A stretch of 64,000 bases of DNA from Acidobacteriota bacterium (GCA_016789705.1 JAEUQR010000005.1:1-64000), one strand, 5' to 3'; shown: positions 34,423 to 42,833, counted from the first letter of the stretch. Translations and numbers: made by a program. The notes: generated from the sequence alone by a model not told the origin.

Positions 34423-35044
34423 TCCCGGGCTCCGGCCCTGGCAGTTGTTCCTCCTGGCGGGCATGCTCGCCGCCACCGCCGTTGTGCTCGTGTCCTCGGG
34501 CCAGACGATGTCGAGCGTGGTCGTGCTGAGCGCGACCGTGGTGGCCTCCAGTCTCGTGGCCGTGGCCGGCTATCGCTCGCTCGCGCCGCTCTCCGCGGCG
34601 CCGGACGAAACCGCCGACGCGCCGGTGGCCGGCCGCGCGCGCGCCGCCCTCGAACGCGAGAAGGCGCTCGTGCTGCGCACGATCAAGGAGCTGGAGTTCG
34701 ATCACGCGATGGGGAAGACCGCCACCGCGGAGTTCGAAGACATGCGCGATCGCCTCAAGTTGCGCGCCGTCGGCCTGATGCGCCGTCTCGAGGGCAGCGA
34801 CTACCGCGCCGCGGTCGAACGCGAACTGGCCGCGCGCACCGCGCCGTCGGCGCGAGCGTCCGCACCCGCGCGAGCCATCGCACCCGCGGCGGCGCCCGAC
34901 GCCGACGTGACGGGGACCACCGCGCCCGTCACCGCGGTGCCCTCGACGCTGGCACGCGTCTGCGGCGGCTGCGGCGGGGTGAACGACGTGGACGCACGCT
35001 TCTGCAAACACTGCGGCGCCTCGATCGCCGGGGCGGCATCATGA
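34400..35044 (+). CDS. CcmI-like membrane protein with C-terminal zinc ribbon
   Basis: The 214-residue protein has two N-terminal membrane helices (about 14-30 and 35-53). A coiled coil with the CcmI-like signature RTIKELEFDHAMGKTATAEF follows at about 85-125, then an Ala/Pro linker and a zinc ribbon CGGCGG...CKHCGA at about 188-207. It overlaps the ccmF-H gene by 23 bp and the next gene by 4 bp, so it is translationally coupled. It may present apocytochrome or organise the ligase; a zinc ribbon is not part of classical CcmI. Confidence 0.75.
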   Translation: MNSATSTDPGLRPWQLFLLAGMLAATAVVLVSSGQTMSSVVVLSATVVASSLVAVAGYRSLAPLSAAPDETADAPVAGRARAALEREKALVLRTIKELEFDHAMGKTATAEFEDMRDRLKLRAVGLMRRLEGSDYRAAVERELAARTAPSARASAPARAIAPAAAPDADVTGTTAPVTAVPSTLARVCGGCGGVNDVDARFCKHCGASIAGAAS

Positions 35045-36261
35045 AACAGCGGTGTGTAGGCGGCCTCGTGGCCGCGTGCCTCCTGAGCCTCGCGTTCGGG
35101 CAGGTGGCGATGGCCCAGGTGGCGATGCCGGATGCCCGGCAGATGTCGGGCGTGCCGCTGCCGGCGACCGAACTCCCCGACGGCACCGTGACGGTGCGCG
35201 TCGTGCGCGAGCGGATGGGGAACAACGTTCCTGACCAGGACGTGCGCCTCACGACGCCCGACGGCACGGTCACCGCGGTGACCGACGCGCAGGGCCGCGC
35301 CGAGTTCACGAGCGTGACCGTCGGCAGCCAGGTGACGGCCGAGACGGTCATCGACGGCGAGACGCTCCGCTCGCAGCCATTCACGGTGCCTGCCAAGGGC
35401 GGCGTGCGCGTGGCGCTCGTCGGCGGCGCCGCCAGGGTGGCGGCGGCCGAGGCGCAGGCGAACGAGGCGGCTGCACAGGGGCCGGCGCGCACCGGCGCGG
35501 TCGTCTTCGGACCCGACACCCGCATCGTCCTCGAGTTCCAGGACGACGAGCCGACCTTCTTCTACATCTTCAGCATCGTCAACAACGCCCGCACGCCGGT
35601 GAACCCCGTGAAGCCGCTCGTGCTCACGCTGCCCGGCGACGCCGAGGCCGCCGCGCTCGTGTCGGGCCCGCCCGGCATCGCGCGGGTGGCCGACGGCGCG
35701 CTCACGCTGTCGGGGCCATTCCCCCCGGGGCAGACGGCCTTCCAGATCGCGTTCCGTCTGCCGCTGGCCTCCACGCTGCACATCGCACAGCGGTGGCCGG
35801 CGCCGGTCGAAGGGGTCCTCGTGGCCACCGAGAAGGCTGGCGCGCTCACGCTCTCAAGTCCGCAGCTCTCGGGTGTGCGCGAGGGGGATTCGAACGGCCA
35901 GGTATTCATCGTCGGCACCGGCGGCCGCCTGGCCGAAGATCAGGTGCTCGACATCACGTTCGCGAACGTGCCGGCGCCGCCGGCGTGGCCGTTCTGGACG
36001 GCCGTCGGCGTCATGGGCGCGGGGCTGCTGTGGGTGGGCTGGGCGCTGCTCGGTCCGGCGGCCGACCGCTCGCGCGATGCCCGGGCCCTGCTCGCCGAAC
36101 GGGAGCGGCTGCTCGGTGCCATCGCTGCGCTCGACGCAGAGGCGCGCGCGAAAGGCGACGACCCGAAACGCGATGCCAAGCGGGAGCGCCTCATGGCGGC
36201 CGTCGAACAGGTTTACGCGCAGCTCGACGACGCGGCCGGCGGCGCGGGAACCGCGGCGTGA
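35041..36261 (+). CDS. Membrane-anchored protein with regulatory-like beta domain and coiled coil
   Basis: The 406-residue protein has a signal peptide (LLSLAFGQVAMAQ). A carboxypeptidase-regulatory/Ig-like beta region follows at about 40-120 (GTVTVRVVRER, TDAQGRAEFTSV), then a second beta-rich domain. A single membrane helix (WPFWTAVGVMGAGLLWVGW, about 315-335) precedes a cytoplasmic coiled coil with RERLLGAIAALDAEA. It sits inside the ccm operon with 4-bp overlaps on both sides, so a role in cytochrome maturation is likely, but I know no named Ccm component of this shape. Function unknown. Confidence 0.7.
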   Translation: MKQRCVGGLVAACLLSLAFGQVAMAQVAMPDARQMSGVPLPATELPDGTVTVRVVRERMGNNVPDQDVRLTTPDGTVTAVTDAQGRAEFTSVTVGSQVTAETVIDGETLRSQPFTVPAKGGVRVALVGGAARVAAAEAQANEAAAQGPARTGAVVFGPDTRIVLEFQDDEPTFFYIFSIVNNARTPVNPVKPLVLTLPGDAEAAALVSGPPGIARVADGALTLSGPFPPGQTAFQIAFRLPLASTLHIAQRWPAPVEGVLVATEKAGALTLSSPQLSGVREGDSNGQVFIVGTGGRLAEDQVLDITFANVPAPPAWPFWTAVGVMGAGLLWVGWALLGPAADRSRDARALLAERERLLGAIAALDAEARAKGDDPKRDAKRERLMAAVEQVYAQLDDAAGGAGTAA

Positions 36262-36962
36262 GCGACTTCGACAGCGTGACCGCCGACGGCGTCGGCCGGC
36301 ACTACGGCCGCCGCCGCGCCCTGACGAACATCTCGTTCACGGCCCGCGCCGGTGACATCGTCGGGCTGCTCGGTCACAACGGCGCCGGCAAGAGCACGCT
36401 GCTCTCGATCCTCGGCACGCTGCTTGCGGCCTCGACCGGCACGGTGCGCTACGGCGGTGTGACGAGCGCGGCGGCCGGGGCGGCACTGCGGGCGCGCATC
36501 GGCATGCTGGGCCACGATCTCTTCCTCTATCCCGAACTCTCCGCGCGCGAGAATCTCGTGTTCTTCGGCCGCCTCTACGACATGCCCGACGCGGTGAGGG
36601 CGGCCGACGCCGCGCTCGAACGGGCCGGACTCGGCGCGCGTGCCGATGACCTGGTGTCGTCGTTCTCGCGCGGCATGCGGCAGCGCGTCGCACTCGAGCG
36701 CGCGCTCCTGCACGGGCCGCGGCTGCTGCTGCTCGACGAGCCCTTCACCGGGCTCGATCAGGCCTCCGCGGCCGCACTGGTCGGCCGGCTCCGCGAGGAG
36801 CAGGCGCGCGGTGTCGTCACGGTGCTCGCCACTCACGACCTCGACGTCGTGGACGGCCTGCTGAGCGAGGTCGTGTTCCTGCAGGGCGGAAAGCGCGTGG
36901 CGGCGCCGGCGTCGTCCGGTTCCCTCCGCGACCGTTACCGCGAGGCGATGCACGCGTCATGA
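36258..36962 (+). CDS. ccmA: CcmA, ATPase of the haem-handling ABC complex
   Basis: The 234-residue ABC ATPase has Walker A GHNGAGKST, signature FSRGMRQRVALERAL, Walker B LLLLDEPFTGLD and H-loop TVLATHDLD, all intact. With CcmB, C and D it drives release of haem-loaded CcmE. The start is GTG 36258, overlapping the previous stop (GTGA); the frame is open much further upstream but lies inside the preceding gene. Confidence 0.92.
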   Translation: MSDFDSVTADGVGRHYGRRRALTNISFTARAGDIVGLLGHNGAGKSTLLSILGTLLAASTGTVRYGGVTSAAAGAALRARIGMLGHDLFLYPELSARENLVFFGRLYDMPDAVRAADAALERAGLGARADDLVSSFSRGMRQRVALERALLHGPRLLLLDEPFTGLDQASAAALVGRLREEQARGVVTVLATHDLDVVDGLLSEVVFLQGGKRVAAPASSGSLRDRYREAMHAS

Positions 36963-37642
36963 AGGCGTTCCTCCGTGTCGCCGCCCTCGTCGTGCGCAAG
37001 GACCTGACGGTCGAGGTGCGCAGCCTCGAAGTGGTCTCGACCACGCTCTTCTTCGCCGTCACGGTCGTGCTCATCTTCGCGTTCGGGTTCGTGCGGGAAG
37101 GGGTGCCGACGGACGGCGTGGCGGCGGCGATCCTGTGGATCACGGTGGCCTTCTCCGGTACGCTCGCCCTCGGCCGCACCTTCGAGCGCGAACGCCAGGC
37201 CGATACCCTGCGCGCGCTGATGCTGGCGCCGGCCGACCGGCCGGCGCTCTATGCCGGCAAGCTGGTCGGGATGCTGCTCCTCATGGCGCTGGTCGAGCTC
37301 ATCCTGGTGCCGCTCGTCGGCCTGCTGTTCCAGGCGCCGATCTTCCGGGCGCCGCTCCGGCTCGCCGGTCTGCTCGCCGCCGGCACGCTCGGCTTTGCCG
37401 CCATCGGCACGCTCTTCGCGGCCATGCTCGTGCGCGCCAGGAGCCGCGACGTGCTGCTGCCGGTGCTGTTGTATCCGATGACGGTTCCGGTCATGATTGC
37501 CGGCGTGCGGGGGACGGCGGCGCTGTTCCAGCCGCAGCCCGATGCCGGCATGGCGCAGTTCTGGTTCGCGCTGCTGGTGTTCTTCGACGTGGTGTTCGTG
37601 ACGCTGGCGCTCTGGACGTTCGAACCCCTGATGACGGACTGA
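36959..37642 (+). CDS. ccmB: CcmB, permease of the haem-handling ABC complex
   Basis: The 227-residue protein has six membrane helices and the CcmB pattern: LVVRKDLTVEVRS at the N-terminus, SGTLALGRTFERERQ, and LLPVLLYPMTVPVMIAG. Its ATG overlaps the ccmA stop by 4 bp. Confidence 0.92.
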   Translation: MKAFLRVAALVVRKDLTVEVRSLEVVSTTLFFAVTVVLIFAFGFVREGVPTDGVAAAILWITVAFSGTLALGRTFERERQADTLRALMLAPADRPALYAGKLVGMLLLMALVELILVPLVGLLFQAPIFRAPLRLAGLLAAGTLGFAAIGTLFAAMLVRARSRDVLLPVLLYPMTVPVMIAGVRGTAALFQPQPDAGMAQFWFALLVFFDVVFVTLALWTFEPLMTD

Positions 37643-37677
37643 CCGGACGCGCCACCGCAGGAACGAAAGAGGACGAC

Positions 37678-38337
37678 GTGACCACCGCTGTCAAAGCGCA
37701 ACTCGGAATCGCGGCGCTGATGTTCGCGGCCTCGCCGTGGGTGATTAATGCCGCGCCGCACGAGGCCACGATGGGTCTCGTCTACAAGATCTACTTCTAC
37801 CACATGCCCTCGGCGTGGATGTTCATGCTGGCGGCCATCGTGGCCGGCGTCGCCAGCGCGCGCTTCCTCTTCACGAAGCGTCAGGCGTCGGATGCCACGG
37901 CGGTGGCGGCGGCGGAACTCGCCGTGGTCTTCGGGCTGCTGGCGCTCGTCACCGGGCCGCTCTGGGCACGCAAGGCGTGGGGCGTCTGGTGGGTGTGGGA
38001 CGCCCGCCTCACCTCAAGCCTGATGCTCTTTCTCATCTTCGTGGCCTATCTGCTGCTCAGGCAGTTCGGTGGCCCGGGCTCCGAGAAGCTGTCGGCCGGC
38101 CTCGCGCTCTTCGGGATGGCCAACGTGCCGTTCATCTACGTGTCGGTGAACTACTGGCGCACGCTGCATCCGAAGACGTCGGTCGTGCCCACGCTGCCGG
38201 TCGAGATGGGGCGGCCGTTGTGGTTCTGCGTCACGGCATTCCTGCTGCTGTTCCTGGCGCTGCTCTCGCTCCGCGCGACACTCGAAAGACACCGTACGCG
38301 GATCGACGCTCTCTATCTGTCCCACGACGAGGCGTGA
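37678..38337 (+). CDS. ccmC: CcmC, haem-delivery protein
   Basis: The 219-residue protein has six membrane helices and the haem-binding tryptophan motif GVWWVWDARLTSSLM. Conserved His residues lie in YFYHMPSAW and TLHPKTS. It loads haem onto CcmE. GTG 37678 follows AGAGGA at a good distance, 35 bp after the ccmB stop. Confidence 0.9.
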   Translation: MTTAVKAQLGIAALMFAASPWVINAAPHEATMGLVYKIYFYHMPSAWMFMLAAIVAGVASARFLFTKRQASDATAVAAAELAVVFGLLALVTGPLWARKAWGVWWVWDARLTSSLMLFLIFVAYLLLRQFGGPGSEKLSAGLALFGMANVPFIYVSVNYWRTLHPKTSVVPTLPVEMGRPLWFCVTAFLLLFLALLSLRATLERHRTRIDALYLSHDEA

Positions 38338-38594
38338 TGCGATACCTTCGACTGCTGTTCATCGTGACGCTGCTCGCCGTGCCCGTCGTGGGCGCGGCAC
38401 AGCAGACGCCGTCGCCCGACGAGTTCGTCCCGATTTCCGAGATCCCGGCCGAGGAGCAGATCCCGGCCATCAACCTCGTGGCTGCGGCCTATGCGTTCGT
38501 GTGGGTGGCGCTCTTCGGGTACGTGTGGTCGCTCGGGTCGCGGCTCGGAAAGGCCGAAGCGGATCTGACGCGTCTCGAACGGAAGGACTCCTGA
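38337..38594 (+). CDS. CcmD-like small membrane protein with signal peptide
   Basis: The 85-residue protein has an N-terminal hydrophobic segment (LLFIVTLLAVPVVGAAQ) and a second helix (NLVAAAYAFVWVALFGYVWSL) followed by SRLGKAEADLTRLE. That helix with a charged tail is the CcmD pattern. CcmD helps release holo-CcmE from CcmABC. The extra signal peptide makes it longer than the usual 50-70 residues. ATG overlaps the ccmC stop (TGATG). Confidence 0.75.
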   Translation: MRYLRLLFIVTLLAVPVVGAAQQTPSPDEFVPISEIPAEEQIPAINLVAAAYAFVWVALFGYVWSLGSRLGKAEADLTRLERKDS

Positions 38595-38595
38595 C

Positions 38596-38766
38596 GTGGA
38601 GTTCGGCACGCCGTCCGCCGGGCACTTCATCTACATTCCGGTGATTCTGCTCGTCGGCGTGGTCGTCGGCTGGGTGCTCGGCTCGCGCGCCGCGGCCGAT
38701 GCGATGGCGATGGAGCAGAAGAAGCGCGAGGAACGCGCGCAGCGCAAGGCGGCCGGCGGCGCCTGA
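38596..38766 (+). CDS. 56-residue membrane protein at the end of the ccm operon
   Basis: GTG 38596 starts one base after the ccmD-like stop and encodes 56 residues. These are a hydrophobic helix (IYIPVILLVGVVVGWVLGS, about residues 12-30) and a Lys/Arg/Glu/Ala tail (MEQKKREERAQRK). The tight coupling and clear membrane-plus-charged-tail design argue that it is real. It could be a second CcmD-type subunit; no homologue is recognised. Confidence 0.6.
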   Translation: MEFGTPSAGHFIYIPVILLVGVVVGWVLGSRAAADAMAMEQKKREERAQRKAAGGA

Positions 38767-38780
38767 GCGCGCCAGCGGCG

Positions 38781-39521
38781 CTACCGGCCGATGGCCAGGC
38801 GCTGCGCCAGCGCTTCCGGCAGCCCGGCGTCGCGGATCCGCGCCTGCGTCTGCTCGATCGGGTAGGGCGTGCGGTAGATTTCGACCACCTGACTGCCGGC
38901 GTCGTAGACGCCGAACCCGGCCCGCGGATCGCCGTCGCGCGGCTGCCCCACGGACCCCGGGTTGATGAGGTAGTGCCCCTGGCCGATCGCGATGTGCAGC
39001 GGACGCCGCACGTCGGCGGTGGCCAACGTCAGCGACTGATTGGCGAGCCGGTAGCCCACCTGCACGTGCGTGTGGCCGAAGAGCACGAGCCGCCGATCGG
39101 CCGCCTGCATCGAGCGCAGCACGTCGGCGTCATCGAACACGTACATGTCTTCGTCGAACGGCGTACCGTGGCAGATCTCGAGCAGGTCGTCGATGACGAG
39201 CGGGCCGGTGGGCAGTTCGGCCAGCCAGTCGCGGTTGTCGTCGCTCAGCGCCTCATAGGTCCAGCGGATGGCGGCGCGGGCGACGGTATTGAAGGCGTCC
39301 GAGGGTTCGAGGCCGGCGCCCACCTTGTCGTGATTGCCGCGGATGACCGCATGCGGCTGCAGACCGCGGATCCGATCGACGACGGCATTCGGGTCCGCCC
39401 CGTAGCCGACGAGATCGCCGAGCACCAGGAGGCGCTCGTAGGGGATCTCGCGGGCGGCGTCGAGCACCGCCTCGAGGGCCTCGAGATTCGCGTGGACGTC
39501 ACTCAGGACCAGGTAGCGCAT
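38781..39521 (-). CDS. Metallophosphoesterase (YfcE/MJ0936-like)
   Basis: The 246-residue calcineurin-like enzyme has all metal-binding motifs: SDVHAN, GDLVGYGADP, RGNHD, CHGTP, GHTH and NPGSVGQPRDGD. Relatives are phosphodiesterases of uncertain substrate. Its start codon shares a base with the aroK stop, so it is the third gene of an aroA-aroK operon. Confidence 0.88.
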   Translation of the reverse strand: MRYLVLSDVHANLEALEAVLDAAREIPYERLLVLGDLVGYGADPNAVVDRIRGLQPHAVIRGNHDKVGAGLEPSDAFNTVARAAIRWTYEALSDDNRDWLAELPTGPLVIDDLLEICHGTPFDEDMYVFDDADVLRSMQAADRRLVLFGHTHVQVGYRLANQSLTLATADVRRPLHIAIGQGHYLINPGSVGQPRDGDPRAGFGVYDAGSQVVEIYRTPYPIEQTQARIRDAGLPEALAQRLAIGR

Positions 39522-40021
39522 CAGTGTTCCAACCAGTCGGTGACGTGATCGACGATCTCGTCCACGCTCGCCCTCGACACGTCGAAGCGGGCGTGCGCCT
39601 GCGAATAGGCCGCGAGCCGCTCATTGTACAGCCGCTCCATCTCGACGCGGTTGGCGGCGAGCGGCCGCCGGCCGTCGGCCGGCACCCGCGTGGTGATGGT
39701 CGTGAACGGGGCGTCGAGCCAGGCGACGACGCCGTCGCGGGCCATCAGCGCGCGGTTGGCCGGATCCATCGGCGTGCCACCGCCCGTGGCCACGACGACC
39801 CCACGCGTCGGCAGCAGATCGGCGAGCGCCTGCCGCTCGAGGGCGCGGAAGTAGGGCTCGCCCGACTGCCGGAAGATCGCCGCGACGTCGCGGCCCTCGG
39901 CCTTTTCGATGCGCTCGTCGATGTCCTCGAACCGCCAGTCGAGCCGTTTGGCGAGGGCGCGACCCACGGTGGTCTTGCCGGCGCCCATGAAGCCCACGAG
40001 GTAAAGCTTGTCGGCCTTCAT
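39521..40021 (-). CDS. aroK: Shikimate kinase
   Basis: The 166-residue protein has the P-loop GFMGAGKTTVG, the DIDERIE shikimate-binding motif, RALERQAL, TGGGTP and the lid GRRPLA. It phosphorylates shikimate at the 3-OH, the step before AroA in chorismate synthesis. ATG overlaps the aroA stop by 4 bp. Confidence 0.95.
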   Translation of the reverse strand: MKADKLYLVGFMGAGKTTVGRALAKRLDWRFEDIDERIEKAEGRDVAAIFRQSGEPYFRALERQALADLLPTRGVVVATGGGTPMDPANRALMARDGVVAWLDAPFTTITTRVPADGRRPLAANRVEMERLYNERLAAYSQAHARFDVSRASVDEIVDHVTDWLEH

Positions 40022-41322
40022 GCGCGCAGGCCGTCGAGCACGGCGAAGAACCCGGGGAAGGACACGGCCGCCACCTCGGCCCCGTGGATCTCGGTGGGGT
40101 GGGTGGCGCCGAGCGCCGCCACGGCGAAGCTCATGGCCAGCCGGTGATCGTGCCGCGCGTCGACGACGCCGCCCGTCAGCCGGCGCGAGCCGCGCACGGC
40201 GAAGCCGTCGGGGAACTCGTCCACATCGGCGCCCATCGCGCGCAGGCCGGCGACGAGCGCGCTGATGCGGTCGCTTTCCTTGACCCGGAGTTCGGCCGCG
40301 CCGGTCACGACGATCGAGCCGCCGAAGGTGGCGAGGGCGGCGAGCGCCGGCAGTTCGTCGATGAGGAGCGGCACTTCAGCGGGCGCCACCACGACGTCGA
40401 GCCGTTCGCCGGTGGCAATCCGCACGCGGCCCACCGGCTCGCCGTGCCAGTCACCGGTGAGGTCCGTGGACACATCGGCCCCGGCACGGCGGAGCACGTC
40501 GAAGAGCGCCACGCGGGTGGGGTTGAGGCCGACGTCTTCGATGTCGATCTGGGAGCCGGGCAGGCCCGCCGCGGCGACGGCCAGGAAGGCCGTGGCGGAG
40601 GGATCGCCGGGAACGGCGAGCGAGAGGCCGCCGGTGAGCCGCGCGCCGCCCTCGACGCTGATGTCGCCGTCGGCCGTCCGCGTGACGGCGACGCCGAATG
40701 CGGTCAGGCCGCGTTCCGTGTGGTCGCGCGTCGGCGCCGGCTCGCGCACCGTGGTGGTGCCGCTCGCGCGCAGGCCGGCCAGCAGCACCGCGCTCTTGAT
40801 CTGCGCGCTCGGCACCTCCGGCGTGTGGGTGATGCCGTGCAGCGGCGCGCCGGTGACGTGGAGGGGGGGGCGCCCCCCGTCGCCGGCCGTGAGCTGCGCG
40901 CCCATGGCGGCGAGCGGTGTCATCACGCGGCGCATGGGCCGCGCACTGAGCGAGGCGTCGCCGATGAGCACGCTGCTGAAGGGCTGCGACGCGACGAGGC
41001 CCGACACGAGGCGCATTGTCGTCCCGGAGTTGCCGCAGTCGAGCGGGCCGGCGGGCGGGGCGAATCCGGCCGGCCGGCCGACGACCCGGACGTCCTGGCC
41101 GGTGGCGGTGGCCGTGCGGGTCACCGAGACGCCGAGCGCCTCGAGGACCCCGAGGGTCGACTGGCAGTCGGCGCCCGTGGAATAGGCGGTGATGGTCGTG
41201 GGGCCATCGGCCAGCGCCGCGAAGAGCGCGTAGCGGTGCGAGATGGACTTGTCGGGCGGGACGCGCAGGGCGCCGCGAACGGCCCGCGCGGGCCGCACGA
41301 GGGTCGCGCGGGAGACGGTCAT
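40018..41322 (-). CDS. aroA: 3-phosphoshikimate 1-carboxyvinyltransferase (EPSP synthase)
   Basis: The 434-residue protein has the two-domain inside-out barrel motifs: VPPDKSISHRYALF, LDCGNSGTTMRLVSGL, SLSARPMRRV, VPSAQIKSAVLLAGL, the catalytic region LLIDELPALA and RVKESDRI. It transfers enolpyruvate from PEP to shikimate 3-phosphate. It is first in the aroA-aroK-phosphoesterase operon, with a promoter so close that the mRNA should be nearly leaderless. Confidence 0.96.
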   Translation of the reverse strand: MTVSRATLVRPARAVRGALRVPPDKSISHRYALFAALADGPTTITAYSTGADCQSTLGVLEALGVSVTRTATATGQDVRVVGRPAGFAPPAGPLDCGNSGTTMRLVSGLVASQPFSSVLIGDASLSARPMRRVMTPLAAMGAQLTAGDGGRPPLHVTGAPLHGITHTPEVPSAQIKSAVLLAGLRASGTTTVREPAPTRDHTERGLTAFGVAVTRTADGDISVEGGARLTGGLSLAVPGDPSATAFLAVAAAGLPGSQIDIEDVGLNPTRVALFDVLRRAGADVSTDLTGDWHGEPVGRVRIATGERLDVVVAPAEVPLLIDELPALAALATFGGSIVVTGAAELRVKESDRISALVAGLRAMGADVDEFPDGFAVRGSRRLTGGVVDARHDHRLAMSFAVAALGATHPTEIHGAEVAAVSFPGFFAVLDGLRA

Positions 41323-41330
41323 GGGCCCTC

Positions 41331-41360
41331 ACTATAGCGACCCGCGGGTCGATGCGGCAA
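41331..41360 (-). promoter_or_regulatory. aroA promoter
   Basis: Reverse strand: TTGCCG (41355-41360), 18-nt spacer, TATAGT (41331-41336), which ends 8 nt before ATG 41322. The predicted transcription start is within about two bases of the ATG. Confidence 0.6.
41338..41351. promoter_or_regulatory. 14-bp palindrome in the aroA promoter spacer
   Basis: CGACCCGCGGGTCG is a perfect palindrome lying exactly between the -35 and -10 of aroA and upstream of the divergent RsbW-like gene. It is a good candidate operator for a dimeric repressor. Confidence 0.5.
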
Positions 41361-41377
41361 TGCGCACGCGCCCCGCG

Positions 41378-41383
41378 TATACT
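41378..41383 (+). promoter_or_regulatory. Candidate -10 of the RsbW-like gene
   Basis: TATACT lies 42 nt before ATG 41426; its -35 is weak (CGGCAA region, shared with the opposite-strand aroA -35). Confidence 0.4.
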
Positions 41384-41425
41384 GTTCGGGATGCCAGGGG
41401 CACTGGTGGCCCGACACGGGGCCGT

Positions 41426-41875
41426 ATGACACGCGCCAGCCATTCCGTCCGACTGGATATCGGCAGTGCGTTCGACATGCTCGACTTCGTCGAAGTCGTG
41501 GGCGGACACATGTCGCGCCTCGTCGGCTTCGACGACGACACGCTGCACTGGATCAGCATTGCCGTGCGCGAGTCGGTCGCCAATGCCATGAAACATGGCA
41601 ACAAGGGCGACGAAGCCAAGCGCGTCGCCGTCGAGTTCATCGCCTCGCCGGCCGAACAGCCCACCGAACTCGTGATCCTCGTGCGCGACCAGGGCGAGGG
41701 CTTCGACCCCGAGGAGGTGGCCGACCCGCTGGCCCCCGAGAACCTGCTGAAGTCGAGTGGCCGCGGCATCTTCCTCATCCGCAGTTTCATGGACGACCTG
41801 ACGCTGCGCCGCGTGCCCGAGGGCGGCATGGAAGTGCGGATGGTCAAGCGGCGGCCGGACGCGCCCGCGTCGTGA
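41426..41875 (+). CDS. RsbW-like histidine-kinase-fold ATPase
   Basis: The 149-residue protein is a single HATPase_c fold. The N-box is ESVANAMKHGNKGD, G1 is RDQGEGFDP and G2 is GRGIFLIRSFMDD. It has no phospho-acceptor or sensor domain. Such proteins are anti-sigma-factor serine kinases that bind a sigma factor or phosphorylate an anti-anti-sigma factor. No partner gene (STAS protein, sigma factor, PP2C phosphatase) is adjacent; instead it overlaps an inositol monophosphatase gene by 4 bp (GTGA). The start is ATG 41426, since the earlier frame would overlap the divergent aroA gene. Confidence 0.85.
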   Translation: MTRASHSVRLDIGSAFDMLDFVEVVGGHMSRLVGFDDDTLHWISIAVRESVANAMKHGNKGDEAKRVAVEFIASPAEQPTELVILVRDQGEGFDPEEVADPLAPENLLKSSGRGIFLIRSFMDDLTLRRVPEGGMEVRMVKRRPDAPAS

Positions 41876-42684
41876 CGGCTCCCGACCCCCGCTATCTCGC
41901 CACCGCGATCGAGGTCGTGACCACGGCCGGCGCCATCCAGCGCGCCCGCTTCGGCTCGGCCTTCCGTGTCGACAAGAAGGGCACGATCGACCTCGTGACC
42001 GAGGTGGACGTCGAAGTCGAGCAGGCGGCCCGCGCCCTGCTCCGCGCGCGGTTCCCCGAGCACGACATCATGGCCGAGGAGATGGGCGGCGGCGCCGCCG
42101 GCGCCTCGCACCGCTGGGTCTTCGACCCGCTCGACGGCACGACCAACTTCGCGCACGGTATCCCGATCTTCTGCTCGTCGCTCGCCCTCGAGATCGATGG
42201 CGAGGCGGTCGTGGGGGCGGTGTTCGATCCGATGCGTCAGGAGCTCTTCACGGCCGAACGCGGCGTCGGCGCGTGGCTGAACGGCGCGCCGCTGCGCGTG
42301 TCATCGGCCGAACGGCTCATCGACGCGGTGCTCGTCACCGGGTTCCCCTACGACGTTCACAGCACGCTCGACGACGTCATCGGGCTGTTCTCGGCCTACG
42401 TGGGCCAGGCGCGCGCCATCCGCCGCCTGGGATCGGCGGCCATCGATCTCTGCTGGGTGGCGGCGGGTCGCATGGACGGCTTCTGGGAGCGCGGCCTGCA
42501 GCCGTGGGACACTCGCGCCGGCGCCCTGCTCGTCGAAGAAGCCGGCGGACGCGTGAGCGGCCTCGACGGCGCGCCGTGGAATCCCGCCGGGCGGCATCTG
42601 CTGGCGTCGAACGGACACCTGCACGACCAGATGGTCCAGGTTGCCACGGACTTCTTCGAGCGTCGCCGAAACAAGACGCCCTGA
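41872..42684 (+). CDS. Inositol monophosphatase family protein
   Basis: The 270-residue protein has the lithium-sensitive phosphatase motifs: DLVTEVDVEVE, AEEMGG (metal-binding Glu pair), DPLDGTTNFAHGIP and WDTRAGALLVEEAGG. It dephosphorylates myo-inositol 1-phosphate or related sugar phosphates; SuhB-type homologues also act in antitermination, which cannot be judged here. GTG 41872 overlaps the RsbW-like stop. Confidence 0.92.
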   Translation: MTAPDPRYLATAIEVVTTAGAIQRARFGSAFRVDKKGTIDLVTEVDVEVEQAARALLRARFPEHDIMAEEMGGGAAGASHRWVFDPLDGTTNFAHGIPIFCSSLALEIDGEAVVGAVFDPMRQELFTAERGVGAWLNGAPLRVSSAERLIDAVLVTGFPYDVHSTLDDVIGLFSAYVGQARAIRRLGSAAIDLCWVAAGRMDGFWERGLQPWDTRAGALLVEEAGGRVSGLDGAPWNPAGRHLLASNGHLHDQMVQVATDFFERRRNKTP

Positions 42685-42693
42685 CCCTGCGGG

Positions 42694-42711
42694 TGCGCCG
42701 CCGTTGGCGCA
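42694..42711 (+). terminator. Short hairpin after the inositol monophosphatase gene
   Basis: TGCGCC / GGCGCA with a 6-nt loop, 10 bp after the stop; a T-containing stretch begins only 20 bp later. The rest of the 149-bp gap has a TCCCC/GGGGA inverted repeat but no clear promoter. Confidence 0.35.
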
Positions 42712-42833
42712 GAGTGCTCACAATTCCTCCTGTTTTCGTGGCCCGCCGATCTGGCATTCCCCGTGCTTGGGGGAGAGGTACACGCGCGGCGTGCCGCGGG
42801 ACTTCACCTGCGGGTTTCGAGTGGGAGAGTGCG

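Noticed and set aside
31396-34476. 1026-codon open frame antisense to ccmE and ccmF-H
   Set aside because: It is His/Arg/Glu low-complexity translation of the complement of membrane-helix codons, and overlaps two clearly real ccm genes.
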